The notes: a model not told the origin generated them from the letters alone. A stretch of 64,000 nt of DNA from Neoconidiobolus thromboides FSU 785 (GCA_025603075.1 MU626356.1:1-64000); one strand, 5' to 3'. Shown: positions 11,605 to 24,700, counted from the first letter of the stretch. Numbers and translations: made by a program.

Positions 11605-13292
11605 ATAGCTAAACTTCGAAATGGAGTTTTTGAAAATCTCAATACAATAGAGAGGAGTACACAACATAAACATTATAATTCATTTACATTAATTTTAAAA
11701 GCTACTTACAACAACCCAGGGTTTATGGAATTTTATAATAAAACAAAACAAGGAAAAGATATATTATCAAAGTTTACTATCGATAATAATAAACTTAATT
11801 AAGCAATGTATAAAATTAGTGCTTTAAGGGAAACAGGAAATAAAAACCAACAAGTAGCGTTATTATCAATTATAGCTTCAGTATATTCTTTTGATGAATG
11901 TAAGAGCTTTGGATTTAATATAAATAGAAATCAATATGATTATTCAAAAACAAGTAATAATAATAAAATATCAACATTACAACCTATTATTAAAAATACA
12001 AAAAAAAATTAAAGATGAGCAAATTGGAACTATCATACAATATTTACTAAATGATTCAACTATTTCATCAAGATTTAACAAAAAAAACAATGATAGTAAA
12101 TATTCATCAGATAATATATATTTAAATAAAAGTAGAAGAATGATATATAGTAAATATTTTGATGATCTAAGGGATAAAGCAGTAGCTGGGTCAACATTTT
12201 TTAAACGTATACCAAGTAATTTCAAAAATGCAGCAAGAAAAACAGATTTATGTGATATATGTCCCCAGTATACATTCAGGAAAAAGTTATTCAAAAATAA
12301 AACAAATACAACAAAAAACAAAGCAGAGATAGAAGAAATTTTCAACAAAGAAGAAAAATTATACAAATTACATAAATTCTGTGTTGATACTCAAAAAAAC
12401 ACATTTGATGAAACTATTAAAAAATTAAATAATAAAAGTTGTATAATAATTTTAGATTTTAAACAAAATATCGAAATAGGAACAAGACCAGGTTCAATAA
12501 ATTTAGATCATTATAATAAACAAGTTATATCAGTATTAGGTTTTGGTGTTTTATATTTGAAAGATGATAAAAAAATAGACAAGGTTTACTTTGATTATTT
12601 ATCTGAAGTATTAAATCATGATTCAGCATATGCAGGAGATTGTTTAATCGATTTAATCTCTACAGAGCTTTTATTTAAGTTCATAAAAATTAATATATGG
12701 GCAGATATAAGAAATTATTTTAGATCCCAAGAGTTCCTACATTATATGTTTAAAGAAATTCATAAAATAAATGGTAGTTTGAATGTTAATCTTAATTTTT
12801 TTGCTGAACATCATGGAAAAAGTATAGTTGATGGACATTTTGGAAACCTTTCAAAATGCAGAAGTAGTTTTGAAGCGTTAGGTAAAATAGAAGATATCAA
12901 TCAATTGATTTCAAAATTTGAGATTTTTATTTGCGAACATAATAAAATTAATAACTCGACTGTTAATAATGGGAAAACAGATATAATCTTTAAAAAGTAT
13001 GAAAGAAACAAAAATACAAAAAGAATAATAGAGATCCAAGGCATTAAAGAAGTATTTACATGTTATTAAACATAATAATAAACTATATTGTTATCCAGTA
13101 TCTGATACATCAAAAAAAAGCGATATAGTTCGAATTAAAGTTATAGAGTCTATAGAAAATAGAAAAATTAAAAGATCGATCCCAGCTTACCTTACGAAGA
13201 TAACAGAGAATTTGAAAATTTCGATATTTACTAAGCAATTAGGTAGTTTTTTAAATGATAGAAATAGATTATTAAATGTTAAGATTACTTAA
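11605..13292 (+). pseudogene. Transposase copy 2 (DDE/D-like, broken)
   Basis: Begins within the N-terminal region homologous to copy 1 and lacks a left TIR of its own. Lesions differ from copy 1: a nonsense TAA at about 11801, a one-base insertion in an A-run near 12000, and a probable frameshift near 13040, after which the frame continues (YLHVIKHNNKLYCYPVSD...) to 13292. The longest open part (11936-13069) shows a CxxC motif (DLCDICPQY) with a following KLHKFC, then candidate acidic residues in CIIILDFKQN, IWADIRNYFRS and FFAEHHGKSIVDGHFG. That spacing suggests a DDE/D-type cut-and-paste transposase. I cannot assign the superfamily. Confidence 0.7.
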
Positions 13293-13722
13293 GTTATTGA
13301 TAGCTAAGTTAATAAATAGTCAAAGAATATGTAGCCGTAATAATATGTAAAAACCATTATTACTTGTGCTATATAGGGATGGCTAATTATAGTTTTGGGG
13401 CTAACCGCTCCCTCCCATGCAGCTATTTATTAACTTGGTAATATATTAATAATGTAATTATAACATAAAATAGTTTATTTATTTGATAACAAATCTGCAA
13501 TGTTGGTTATAAAGCAGTTGATAATAAATATTCCTCAATAAAGTTTTATAAGAATATGTATTTAAGATTTAGTAGAAATTCAACTAACTTACAGTATAAA
13601 CTGTAATAGGATGATTTAGAACTGTGTCCGGGTACTTTTGTTTTAATAAAAGATTTGATTTTATAGAATTTTAAGCGAAATTTTTAAAATACAAAAATTT
13701 TTCAAAAATCGAATAAAATAAT

Positions 13723-13748
13723 GAAACTAATTCAGACAGCCCCATATA
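13723..13748 (-). repeat. Right terminal inverted repeat
   Basis: Reads GACAGCCCCATATA at its outer end. That end also resembles the ends of the short MITEs (for example MITE copy 3 ends ACAGCCCCATA). Confidence 0.8.
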
Positions 13749-14174
13749 CCAATGATAAAGTTAAATAGGCAGGTTATAATATTGATAATTAAATATTTTA
13801 TATTTATTTAGATCAAATCTACTCAATTTTGTTAGATGTATGATATATGAGTTTGATATGTAAATGAGCTTGGTTAAGTCCACGAAGTATAAGCACTCTG
13901 TTTAATTTTGGTGTTGATAGATAGAGCGGGGAGATATCAATACTTGAAAAAAATTAGCTATTCATAGATTTTTCGGTTTAGTTCTGAAGGAGATATAGAG
14001 GGATTGCGAGATGTCTTATATATACCAATTTATCATCATGATATATTTAGTCAAGAGTAAAGCATTATAAAAACTAAAACATTCTGCAACAACAGCCTTG
14101 TTAAAAAGGATGTTTAATCTATAAATACTATTTAATCTATAAGAAATGGCAAAACTGGAACTATACATGTAACA
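13749..14174. other. Intergenic, no gene seen
   Basis: AT-rich spacer between the transposon and MITE copy 2. Nothing recognised. Confidence 0.5.
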
Positions 14175-14281
14175 TACGGGGGATGTATTTTTGTGTTTAA
14201 GAATTTTATTAACAATTTTTTCGCTTAAATAGCGCTTAAAAAATGGAAAAAATAATGAAGTTAAAAAAAACACTCCCATAT
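14175..14281 (+). mobile_element. MITE copy 2
   Basis: '+' orientation. Starts TACGGGGGATGT and ends ACACTCCCATA; the outer inverted repeats have drifted but the core AGCGCTTAAAAAATGG is intact. Confidence 0.9.
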
Positions 14282-14678
14282 AGTCTTAAATAATTGTTAA
14301 AGGCTATTCAATAAAAAATCTCAATAAAAAAGCATAATTAAAGTAGCTATTGTTATCCTTTTCAAAGGGTGTTCAGCTTGGTAGACGGTCATCGCTGTAT
14401 TTAATTACCTAGTATCTGTACCTCTCCTGGTTTACCTCAAATTTAGATTTTTGAGAGCTTTATCAAAATCATTTACAAAATATCGTTATTTATCTTTAGA
14501 AATGCTACTTTACAAAATATGTATCAAAGACAGTTCTTGACCATCGTTTTCAACTAAAGATTTTAAATATATAACAATGTATTTTCAATTTCATATATTT
14601 GACTATTTTTTGTAGAATAAATTTTATAAAATATTGAAAAATATTGAAACAAGAAACACGTTCACCTACTTTTCAACA
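14282..14678. other. Intergenic between two MITEs
   Basis: About 400 bp, nothing recognised. Confidence 0.5.
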
Positions 14679-14782
14679 TATGGGGATGTATTTTTGTATT
14701 TAAGAATTTTACTGACAATTTTTCCACATAAATAGCGCTTAAAAAATGGAAAAATAATGAAACTAAAAAAAACAGCCCCATA
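14679..14782 (+). mobile_element. MITE copy 3
   Basis: '+' orientation. Its right end, ACAGCCCCATA, is the variant closest to the large transposon's right end. Confidence 0.92.
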
Positions 14783-15030
14783 TTCTTAATTAAGAATCTT
14801 GATTCATGTCTACTATTAGAAATATCTATATCTATATTCATAAAAACCATGTATTTTTTACGAGCTTTTCAGAATATCATATTGAAAAGTTACCTTGACA
14901 AAAACTTTTAATTATCACTTGGATTTTATTCATTTCATTCTTCATTGATTATCTTACATAACCCTTAATCCACCAATAATATCGCTTTATCAGAAACATA
15001 AAGATAAATGAATCGTCACATTATACTTAG

Positions 15031-15037
15031 TGAGTCA
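15031..15037 (+). promoter_or_regulatory. Gcn4-type site TGAGTCA upstream of ILV6
   Basis: TAGTGAGTCATA lies 100 bp before the ILV6 start and 39 bp before a TATATAA box at 15076-15082. The same TAGTGAGTCAT string occurs upstream of the OTC gene. Known Gcn4 consensus is TGA(C/G)TCA; use here is inference. Confidence 0.6.
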
Positions 15038-15136
15038 TATTTTATAAGAGAAAATAAAGGTACTTCAAATAAAAGTATATAAGCAAAAAGTATTTTGAAA
15101 ACGGAGGAGTTTTATTTTTAAAAAAGCAAAAGATAT

Positions 15137-16110
15137 ATGAGATATCTTTTCAGTAGTGGAATCAAACCGCTTAATACCATAATAAATGCTCCTAATCATG
15201 GTATTAAATCGAGTTTGATTAATAAAAGTTATAATTTTAATCTAACTCCGTCTAAAAGTGTGATAAGGTCCTATGTAGAAATAAAAAAATATCCGAAAAG
15301 AAAGCGTATGCAGCCTATTGCAATTGCTGAAAGATCAACAGAAGAAGCGGTTACCAATATCCTTTATGATATGCCTAATACTTCTTTAGCTCCTTCACGT
15401 CGTCATGTAATTAACTGTTTGGTTGGTAATGAACCTGGTGTTTTATCGAGGATATCTGGTGTGTTGGCTGGAAGAAATTTCAATATTGATTCAATCATAT
15501 GTGCTAAAACGGACATCAAAGATTTATCACGTATGACTATTGTATTGAATGAAAGTCCAGTGGTAGTAAAACAAGCTGTAAGACAATTACAAGATTTGGT
15601 AAATATATATTATTTTGAAGATGATTTATTGACAAACCAATTATCAATAGGTACCTGTATGGGCAGTGTTGGATTATACAGGAACAAAATATTTGGAAAG
15701 AGAATTATTGATGGCTAAAGTTTCATTACATGGACTTAGATCTGAGTCAGCTGAAGAAGAAACCGAAAGTATTAAAATTAATCATTCTAGTTCACAAAAC
15801 AATCTTACAGCATTAAAACAACTTACGGATCTTTTCCAGGGTAGAATTATCGACGTTACAAATGAATGTGTTGTGATTGAATTGAGTGCTAAAAGTCAAA
15901 GAGTTGAAGCCTTTTTAACGTTGTTAAAACCTTATGGTGTTCTTGAGGCTGCTCGATCAGGTAAAGTTTATTTAAAATTTTAATCAATTCGTTAATTGTT
16001 TATTAGGTGCAATGGCTATGCAAAGGTCAAGCTTGGATCAATATGACGTTAAGGAAGATGAGGAAGATTCCTCACCTCAAGTTGATTTGTCTTCACTTCC
16101 ACCTGGCTAA
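15137..16110 (+). CDS. ILV6: Acetolactate synthase regulatory (small) subunit
   Basis: Mitochondrial regulatory subunit that activates acetolactate synthase (Ilv2) and confers valine feedback in branched-chain amino acid synthesis. Exons 15137-15598, 15651-15960 and 16007-16110; introns 52 and 46 nt; 291 aa. The basic, Ser/Asn-rich first ~55 residues look like a mitochondrial presequence. An ACT domain starts HVINCLVGNEPGVLSRISGV (near 90) with NFNIDSI; a second ACT-like region includes DYTGTKYLERELLMAKV and ends LEAARSG. The last exon supplies the fungal acidic tail ending SSLPPG, which a single-exon reading would miss. Only the small third exon is weakly conserved, but its phase and the PPG end support it. 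Confidence 0.95.
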
Positions 16111-16402
16111 TTTTTTAGCATTGTTTTATAAAATTAAATAGTTCAAGATATTTTTTACAATTATACATTTAGTTTAACTATTGACATGATATAAAATTTC
16201 TGCTTGAATATTACTCTTCATAAAGCAACAGGTAACAAATAGTTTATTGTTCAGTTTAAATGTTGATTTTACTAGTCAACGATGCTAAATAAATATAAAA
16301 ACAACCAGCATTGGTGTTGAGTTTGGCTTTACAATTTGGATTAAGGGTTAATAAAAAATTAACTTTATTACAAAAAAAGAAACGAGCTTAAACTATTTTA
16401 AA

Positions 16403-18247
16403 TTATTTTTGGCGAGCAGCTAACATAGCTTTGAGATTTTGCTCATCTTGTTCGCGTCTTCTTCTATCAAGTTCTTCAGTACCCCCTGTTTTACGCAGTT
16501 TTGCGGAGGTAACAAACCCAGTAAGTTCTTCTTCAAATGGATCCACTTGGTTTTCTATTTCCCATTGCCTTGCTTGAATAGCTTGTTCAAGTGCTTTTAG
16601 TCTCTTTTCTGAATTAATATTCACACATTGAATTTCTTGAAGCACTGCATCTCTGGAAAAATTTTCATCAATAGGGGCTACCTCAAATGATTTTCTAGAA
16701 GAATGACTTGCTTTACGTTTCAGCTTTATAAACTCTTGGAGCTGATTGAAAGTTTCCGTTAAATTCGTCAAATCTGCTCGCATATCCTCAACAATAGATT
16801 CTTGCTCCTTTAAAGCTTGTTGCTCTTGTACAATATTTTGAAGGTTTTCTTCCCAGGCTTTTTTCCATGTTGGTTTGACTTCAGAAATAAATTCACTTTC
16901 ATGTAGTAACATTTCGTTTACTTCATCTAGCAATTTTAACGTATATTTCATTCTCAATTCACTTGGCTGACTACGACGTTGGAGAAGATCGGAGCGGAAA
17001 TCATCAACGTTAATTTGGATCTCTTCCAATTTATTTGCTAATGTTAATGCATTTTGTTCCATACGTTCTTTACCGGCTGCTAAAATCTTTTGCATACTTT
17101 GACTATCATTTGAAAGTTGTTCGGTAAATAACGCCGTGGACTTTGAAATTTCTTGGATCATATCATTTGATTCTTTTTGGAACTCATTTGATAGCTGACG
17201 TATTACAGATATCTCATTCTTCAAGGATTTAATTTCTTCATTAATTGGTTTAAGGTCGACTTGAGGTACCTGAGCTGGTACTTCTGAAGAACTTATTGTT
17301 GAGGTACTTGCTTGAGCTTCCCTACTTTGTGCAACCGCTAATTTAACAATCTCATTGAACCTAGAGTTATTATTTGGAATTGCCATACTTAAAGTGTTTG
17401 CTGCTTTACGGTTTTCACCGTTGTTCCTAGCAATAAGGCGTCGTAAATCCTTTATTTCCATCACCATAGTAGAAAATTGACTATCAATCTCTTTTTTAAG
17501 GTCGTTAGATGAAACTAAAAGATTAATAAGTATAAAAATTAAATTATAAAGAAAGTAAATTACTTGTTACATTAAGTTGTAATATCGAGCCATCCTTTAC
17601 TTCATTTACATCCTCAAGTTCATAAAAAACATTAACAAAAGGGTCGCGAATATATAAAGCTGGAAAAGGATCCGATCCTGGATGATAATGAAAGTTTTCA
17701 ACAAAAAGCATATTCAGACTTGCTATAGTTAATGGACCAGTATAGATTATTTTTTTTGTTTTAGAGTCCAACTTAATAAATAATTTTTTAAAACTAACGA
17801 TTTTTTCTACAAAGTTTTAATATCGTAAACTAGATTTTCATGAAAATTATTACCTGAAGTTAATTCTTTATCCATTTCAAAACTTTCTTTTTCATTTATA
17901 GTAGCTTCTACTAATTTTTTATTCAAATTTTCAAGCGTTGCAGCATCGGATATTTCTCCATTTTTTAAAGATTCTAAAGATGCTGGATCAAAGTCCATTT
18001 TTGTTACCGAAGACATCCTATTCCTAGCATTAGCAAGTCTAATAGAATTAAGCGGTGAAATATTTTCTTGTTTCTGTTGCTTTTCTTCTGCGTTAGGCTC
18101 TTTACCAAGTTCAAGTTTAATTGAGCTAAGTGCTCGGATAGTTGTTGCTCTACGCTTAAGCTTTTCGAGCGCCACATTGGAGCTGGAAGTCAAGCGCGGC
18201 ATTGCTGGCCGATCTGAATTAAAACTTGAATCTCTATTGTTTTCCAT
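16403..18247 (-). CDS. BUD6: Bud6/AIP3 actin-interacting polarity protein
   Basis: Polarisome protein that binds actin and formins to nucleate actin cables at sites of polarised growth. Exons 17854-18247, 17564-17806, 16403-17514; introns 47 and 49 nt; 582 aa. The N-terminal ~130 residues are low complexity. The AIP3 domain begins VSFKKLFIKLDSKTKKIIY and continues LTIASLNMLFVENFHY, YIRDP and YELEDVNEVKDGSILQLN, a hallmark block of this family. The rest is long coiled coil (about residues 215-575) with the conserved end FEEELTGFVTSAKLRKTGG. The first intron was placed so that the frame gives ...TSEKIVSFKK, matching the family's start of domain. The sequence is shorter at the N-terminus than budding yeast Bud6. 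Confidence 0.93.
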
Positions 18248-20001
18248 TTTTCCTTTTTATTAACTAAGTTTATAATTAATTAACTTTTAAAAAGTAGAAA
18301 TTGATTTTATAAATTTAACAAGACCTTATATTTAATAAAAGGATTTGATTGGTTAGAGTTGCTTATCTTTAGCAAATGGATTTAAAGTTAACCTTATATT
18401 GTTCTGTTTTATACAAAATTAGTTTAGTTTATATTTGAAATAAACGACATAGTAACTAATAATGCTCATTCGATATATAGCAAATTAACACAGAACATAA
18501 ACAATACTAAACAAAAATTATCGTTATTAATGAATAATCTAAAAGGATATTTTTAGATTTCATAATGCTTCAATGAAATGTTTGTAGGCTTCTAAATTAA
18601 TGAGTTCTTTGAATGAAAAATTATATTGTCCTAAAGCTTTACGAAAATCAGAAATTAATGCTTAAATAAGATAAAGTCCTTATAACTCTACTCAAAATAA
18701 ATGAGACTGATCTACTAAGAACTATCCGGTAAATCTATCCCACTTTTTTGAGCACACTTTATAGTCTAGATGGTAAACTCTACTTAACCTAGTTAGAAAT
18801 TAATAGTCTTTAGGACAAATATAATTTAGAATCGTTTTTTAAGAATAATGATTTATAAGTGTTATTAAATGGTGGTAAACTCAAGTACATGTAATTCATG
18901 TCTATTTTTAATAAATGAATAATAGTTAAATTTTATGATAAAAGTTTCATAGTTAAATGGCTTTATAAATATCTTGAGGCATAATACCCTTATATAATGA
19001 AACAATTAAAGGTAAATTAACTATCAACCTTAATTTTGTTGAATTTTTCAAGTGAAATTGAACAAATAGTTTAATTAGGCGGAATTATCCGCTCTTTAAT
19101 TTTAAGGATAATGTGATCCCTATTCATTTTTTAAATTTCTGAAAACAAAATATTTATTTTTATTTAACTAATAAATTGAAATGATGAAATAAATATACAA
19201 ATTATTATATAAGATGAAATCTTTTAAATAAAAGTAAAATTCATTTTACGATACAACTAACCAATAAAATCGATTTTCTGATCCGAATGGGCATAGTTGA
19301 TGGGTTAAGATTATAAATAGCCTCAACCTATGATTTCACTATGGTATAATTAATAATCTAATAACGAATTAATAATCATTTAGCCCAATCATTACAATGG
19401 ATTTTTGGTAGATTAAAAACTGATTTTTTGAAAATTATGCAAATTTAATCTAAGTTTCAATCAAAATCAATTAAGATTCCTAATAATTGTTTAATTTTGC
19501 TAACTTCATTTGTAAATTATTAATCAAATATTGATTTGAGTTAAAAAAATTATTAATGATTTTGATATTTTGCTAAGATTGTGTCGACTTATTTAATATT
19601 TGTTTGGATGCAAGTTATATAAAAACTTCATTTTTTATTATAAAATGTACTCAAATAATGTCAAAGATGTCAAAAAAATACAAGTTTAATATTTAATTTA
19701 AAAGAAAATTTTAATTCATAAAAAATTCTGGAGAAAATTTATTATGGAAACTTGCCTTTCTGAGAATCTCCACAAATCACATTTTAAAGTTTATACTGCA
19801 TTTGTAAGCTTAAAATCACATGATTGGCTACTTTGACTGTGGGAAAGATTGACAGATTACTAATTTAAATCATTCGAAATGGTGTAATACAAAGAAAGTA
19901 TGTTGCAAGGAGGTATTATAAAAATGATAGCAATGGAGGTTCAATGAAAAAATAAAATTCCTTCTTTCACTTTTTATTGATTGATTTATATAATATTCAA
20001 T
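18248..20001. other. Intergenic with one orphan exon-like stretch
   Basis: 1.75 kb between two divergently transcribed genes (BUD6 and CYS3). It is mostly AT-rich with no MITE; the only coding-like segment is at 18560-18661. Confidence 0.5.
18560..18661 (-). pseudogene. Orphan exon-like fragment, unknown
   Basis: On the minus strand an acceptor-like ATTTAAG precedes an open stretch reading ALISDFRKALGQYNFSFKEL and onward to FIEAL then TGA. Composition is protein-like, but no convincing upstream exon was found within 300 bp. It could be a relic last exon or chance. I do not recognise the protein. Confidence 0.25.
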
Positions 20002-21324
20002 ATGGTCCATAACGCCAATAAAACTTTAAAATTCGCTACCCTTGCTATCCACGCTGCTCAAAGCCCAGACGCATCAACTGGCGCTGTAATTCCTGCCATC
20101 TCTCTTTCAACAACCTTCAAACAATCTGCTGTTGGTGTTCATCAGGTAACTATAACTATAAGATTATTTTACTTTTTTATTAATATAATATAGGGTTTTG
20201 AATATTCCCGTTCTGGTAACCCAAACCGTGACTCCTTTGAAGCTGCTGTAGCTGCCTTAGAGCAAGGAAATCATGGTAAGTTTATCCATACTAATTCTTT
20301 CAAATTTGGTATTAAATTATACTAGGTCTTGCTTTCTCATCTGGTTCAGCCACTACTGCATCCATTGTAAACATGCTTCCATCCGGCTCTCACATTGTCT
20401 CTGTAAACGATGTTTATGGTGGAACTTACCGTTATTTCACTAAAGTCGCCAATACTAAAGGTATTAGTGTTGACTTTGTTGATTTATTGGAGCCAGAGAA
20501 TTTATCCACCGTCATTAAGCCTAATACTAAGGTAGGTCACTTAATATTTTTTATTTACAACTTTTATTTACAATCTATCTTAGATTGTCTGGATTGAAAC
20601 TCCTACCAATCCTACTTTACGTTTAGTAGATATCAGGGCTGTTGCCGAAATCGCCCATAAAAATGGTGCTATTTTAGTTGTTGATAACACCTTTTTATCC
20701 CCATATTTCCAAAACCCATTAACTTTAGGCGCCGATATTGTTATCCATTCAGTAACTAAATACATTAATGGCCACTCTGATGTCGTTATGGGAGTAGCTG
20801 CATTAAATGATCTTAAATTATATGAAGATCTTAAATTCCAACAAAACTCCTTCGGTGCTGTCCCATCTGCCTTTGATTGTTTCCTTGCTCATCGTGGTCT
20901 TAAGACTTTAGCTCTTCGTATGCGTCAACATGAAGCTAATGCTCTCCAAGTTGCCAAATACTTAGAAGCCTCCCCTTATGCCACTAAAGTTATCTATCCT
21001 GGCTTAGAATCACATCCTCAACATGAATTAGCTAAGAAACAAATGAAAGGGTACGGTGGTATGGTATCCTTTAGAATCAATGGTGATGGTGATGTAGCTG
21101 ATAAATTTTTGCAAAACCTTAGAATCTTCACTTTAGCTGAAAGTCTTGGTGGAGTTGAATCTCTTTGTGAACTTCCATCTAAAATGACTCATGGTTCCGT
21201 TTCAGCTGAAGACCGTGAAATTTTAGGAATAACTGATAATCTTATTCGTTTATCTGTAGGTATTGAAGACGCTGAAGACTTACTTGAAGATATTGAACAA
21301 GCTCTCAAAGCTTCTTCAGAATAA
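20002..21324 (+). CDS. CYS3: Cystathionine gamma-lyase
   Basis: PLP enzyme that cleaves cystathionine to cysteine, ammonia and 2-oxobutyrate in transsulfuration. Exons 20002-20145, 20194-20275, 20326-20531, 20584-21324; introns 48-52 nt; 390 aa, the usual family length. Motifs: FEYSRSGNPNR (substrate/PLP site), SSGSATTASIV, ETPTNPTLR, VVDNTF and HSVTKYINGHSDVVMG with the Schiff-base Lys203. The C-terminus has AESLGGVESL and RLSVGIED. The start at 20002 (MVHNANKTLKFATLAIHA) was chosen over upstream non-ATG reading. Cystathionine gamma-synthase/beta-lyase relatives differ around the Ser-Leu-Gly-Gly-Val-Glu-Ser region, and overall this reads as gamma-lyase. Confidence 0.96.
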
Positions 21325-21764
21325 GTCAATCTTTCTTGATTATAACCTTCGCTGATTGTTTTTCTTTACTAATAATCTATATTACACTGTTATATTGAAG
21401 GGCTGACTTTTTTGTAAAGTTAATCTCTTCAATCTATTAATTAGATAATCGAACATTTATAAATAAACTATAAATAAATTTAAAATGTAAATGTTTTTAG
21501 TTTTATTATTTTTACAAACATTTCAATACTTGTCATTTTTATTAGAAAGCGTTATTTTAATAAAGTATTGAAGAGATATATTATAAATTTTAAAAATAAA
21601 GCTTTAATTTAGCTAACACCTCCACTTGGAAAAAAATTAAAAAACTAGCTTGCAGCTATAAATAACACTTCATTATCAACCGATATTGAAAATGCTATAA
21701 CCAAAAATATTACATAATCATTTACATTAAAAGATAAAAAAGTCAGTTTGATAATATCTTCGTA
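21325..21764. other. Convergent intergenic CYS3/SSK1
   Basis: About 440 bp between two converging stop codons. No gene or MITE seen. Confidence 0.5.
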
Positions 21765-24700
21765 TTATTGATAAACAGGACTAGTCCCACGCTTCTTTTC
21801 CTCTGCTTTTTTAAGCTTTGATAGCATAGCTTCCGATCGCATATTAAAATTTCTAGTAGGATCTGGTAATTTACTGAGTGGGAAGCCATGGTGCGTTGGT
21901 GCTGTGGAAGGTCCATTACCCACATTACGTGCTGTTGGCGAACTAGCTTTGGAATATTTAAGTCGACGCCATCCTTCAATATCTATCAATGCCTGCATAC
22001 ATCCCCATTCCATTATTTTTTTTTCAAGCCAAACTAAAGAGACTGGTTTAGTCAGGAAATCATTACAACCTGCAGCTAAAGCATCAATACGATCTGTCCT
22101 TAACGATGAGGCAGTAAGAGCTACAATAATAACTGGCGATTGGATTGGAGTAGGAGGTGTACGTGGCGATGGTGTATTTGGCTGAGAGTGAGTTGGTAAC
22201 TTCATAGGCTCACTATTTGAAGAAGTTGGCGGGCTAAAAAAACTGATTTGTCTACTTTTTTCGATTTTTCGTATCTCTTTGGTAGCTTCGATACCATCCA
22301 TAACTGGAAGTTGAATATCCATCTAAATAAAAGAATGAGCAAATGTTTTATGTTAATTAAAAATTATTTACTAAGACAATATGAAATCCACCCTTTTTCC
22401 ATTTTTCGACAGCCTCTTGTCCATCATTTGCAACTGCATATTTTATCTTTCGCTTTTTCATAAATGTAGCAAGAATCTTTTGATTAATCGGATTATCTAA
22501 AAAGTTAGTTATTGAACACAAATAAGAACAAATAAAATTACCTTCAACTATTAAAACATTGATAGGAAGTGACTGGACTTGTGGAAAATAAGAACCAGAA
22601 TTTGCTCCAGGACGCTTAGCTGAGTTCGGTGAAAGCATTGGTCCATCCTTTTTACCTTGCTTATTTAATTTTGCTAATTTAGCAGCAGTACGTGATTGTT
22701 TAGATTTTGAAAGAAGTTTGGATAAAGGGGTTGGTGATGATTTAACCTTTTCATCTGTCACAACAACATTTGGAATAGAAGGATTTAACGGCTCAGGATC
22801 TTCGATTTTCGGTATAACCACTCCTTCCGGCGATTTGACTTCAACTAATACTTCTGGTTTTATTGATGAGGAACTTCCATTGGAGTTTGAATGCCTGTGA
22901 AGAGGTCTTGGTGAGTGAGGGGAGCGGGGAGACTTAATTTCAGGGGACTGAATTTTGTTTTGTGACAAGCTTTTATTTTCATTGAATAACCTAAACCTAC
23001 CCGGAGAATAGCTATTTTGTGAAGCATTCACATGGGAAACATATAAATCAACAAATAGTCTAAACCCTACGGGTTTAGGTATTAATGTAATGCAAGGATA
23101 AAATAAAGAATGGCATTGGGATAAAGTTGTTTCTAAAAATTGAAATACTTCTGGGAAACTATCTGGTGACAGAAGATAGATAATGCTTGTATTATTGACT
23201 CTTCTACAGTGATCTCCTGTATTTCTTAGCAAAATATCATGAATGATAGTTTGAAATGAAGTGAAACAATCGTTGATAATAAAGCATACATCTTTTGATA
23301 TTATACTTTTATCATTTAAAGTTCTTAAGCAGCGAGATAAGGCGGGAGTAGAATTTGGTACTAAATCAATGTTTGCACCAAGCAATTTAAAACAAGAATT
23401 AAGAAAGTTCCCAAAAGTTGAGTCCTGGGAAGTAACTAAATATAACTCATGATCAAGAAATAATTTTCTTGAAGGATGTTCAATTACATTTTCATCAAAC
23501 GATTTATTTAGTATTGCGTGACACTCCTCAGACATTACAAAGGTACATTTTATATAAATAGTTTTCTTATTAGAATCGCCAAAGTAAGTCAATTTAGCTC
23601 CCACTTGCTTTGAAAGTAAAACTAACGGGCTATTCATATCTAAATTCAAATCAATTATATCTGTTGAAGAAGAAGTACTATATGAAACTGTAAAAATAAA
23701 TGAAATTGGAGTATTCACATCAATAGGGGCATCTTTATCTTTTTTTGATTTAGGTATTTTTACTCCGAGTTCAATACTTGAATTGGGCAAAGCTGATTGA
23801 ATCGCAAAGTTCAACATCTACAAACATTAAATATTTATTTAATATAACCAAAATAAACTTACTCTGACTAGAATATGATTCAAAGCTATACCTTCACCAT
23901 AAGCAAACAACTTTGTGAAAACGAGCTCCAAATCATTAATAATAAGCTCTAATTTCTCTCTAGCTGCATGTTTCCCTAAAATATCACCACATAATTGGAG
24001 TACATTGGTGACATCGAAACGATTTTTTGATTTATAAGAAGCTACAAATCCTAAAAACCGACCAGAGCTAAGATCCCTGTAGCTAGTAAGCACATTGCAA
24101 ATCTTTGAGAAATGTTTGAAAAAAGTGTCCAATTTTAGCTCAAATACTTTACAGTTGTTGCTATCTAACACATTTGATTCTCCAAATAAAGCTAATGTTT
24201 TGGAATGTTCTTGAATAACAGCGACGATTGTTCGAAGTTCTTCAACAAAAACACGGATGATTTGTACTTCTTTATTTATATATGATTTATGTGAATTTTC
24301 CGTTGCAACACATGCGGTCATAAATTGGTTTCTAATTTCTGCTTGAAGTTTCAACCTATCTTTCTCGTATAAATTTATAATCATTAAAAGTACAACTACG
24401 AAAAAGAAGGTGAATTCTGGTAAAGCCCACGAAGAGTAAACTAATATAGATGTCGAAGAATCCCCAGTAAAATTATGCTCGTTTAAAGTTCTAAATCCAC
24501 TCATTATGTCAAACATTATATGCAATAAACAAGCAAAAATAGCCATATAAATCGAACCTTTGGCATTTCTTACCAACCTCTCAAATGTCTTCAACACTAA
24601 AGAAGACCAAACACATATATTAAGAAATAAGTAAAAAGAATTACCGAGCTCGGATTTGAGTGAAAAAACAAAGATAAATGTTGAAGAGAAGCAGTTTAGA

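Larger units (their letters stand above)
10054..13748 (+). mobile_element. Decayed DNA transposon with 26-bp terminal inverted repeats
   Basis: Bounded by imperfect inverted ends (23 of 26 positions match): 10054-10079 starts TATATGGGACTGTCTTAATT and 13723-13748 reads as TATATGGGGCTGTCTGAATT on the minus strand. TA flanks would fit a Tc1/mariner-like or other TA-targeting family. Inside are two related, separately broken transposase copies, a 100-N gap and a segment (11276-11604) that recurs at 56661-57085. Because of the gap it is unclear whether this is one element that duplicated internally or two elements joined by assembly. Confidence 0.75.
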
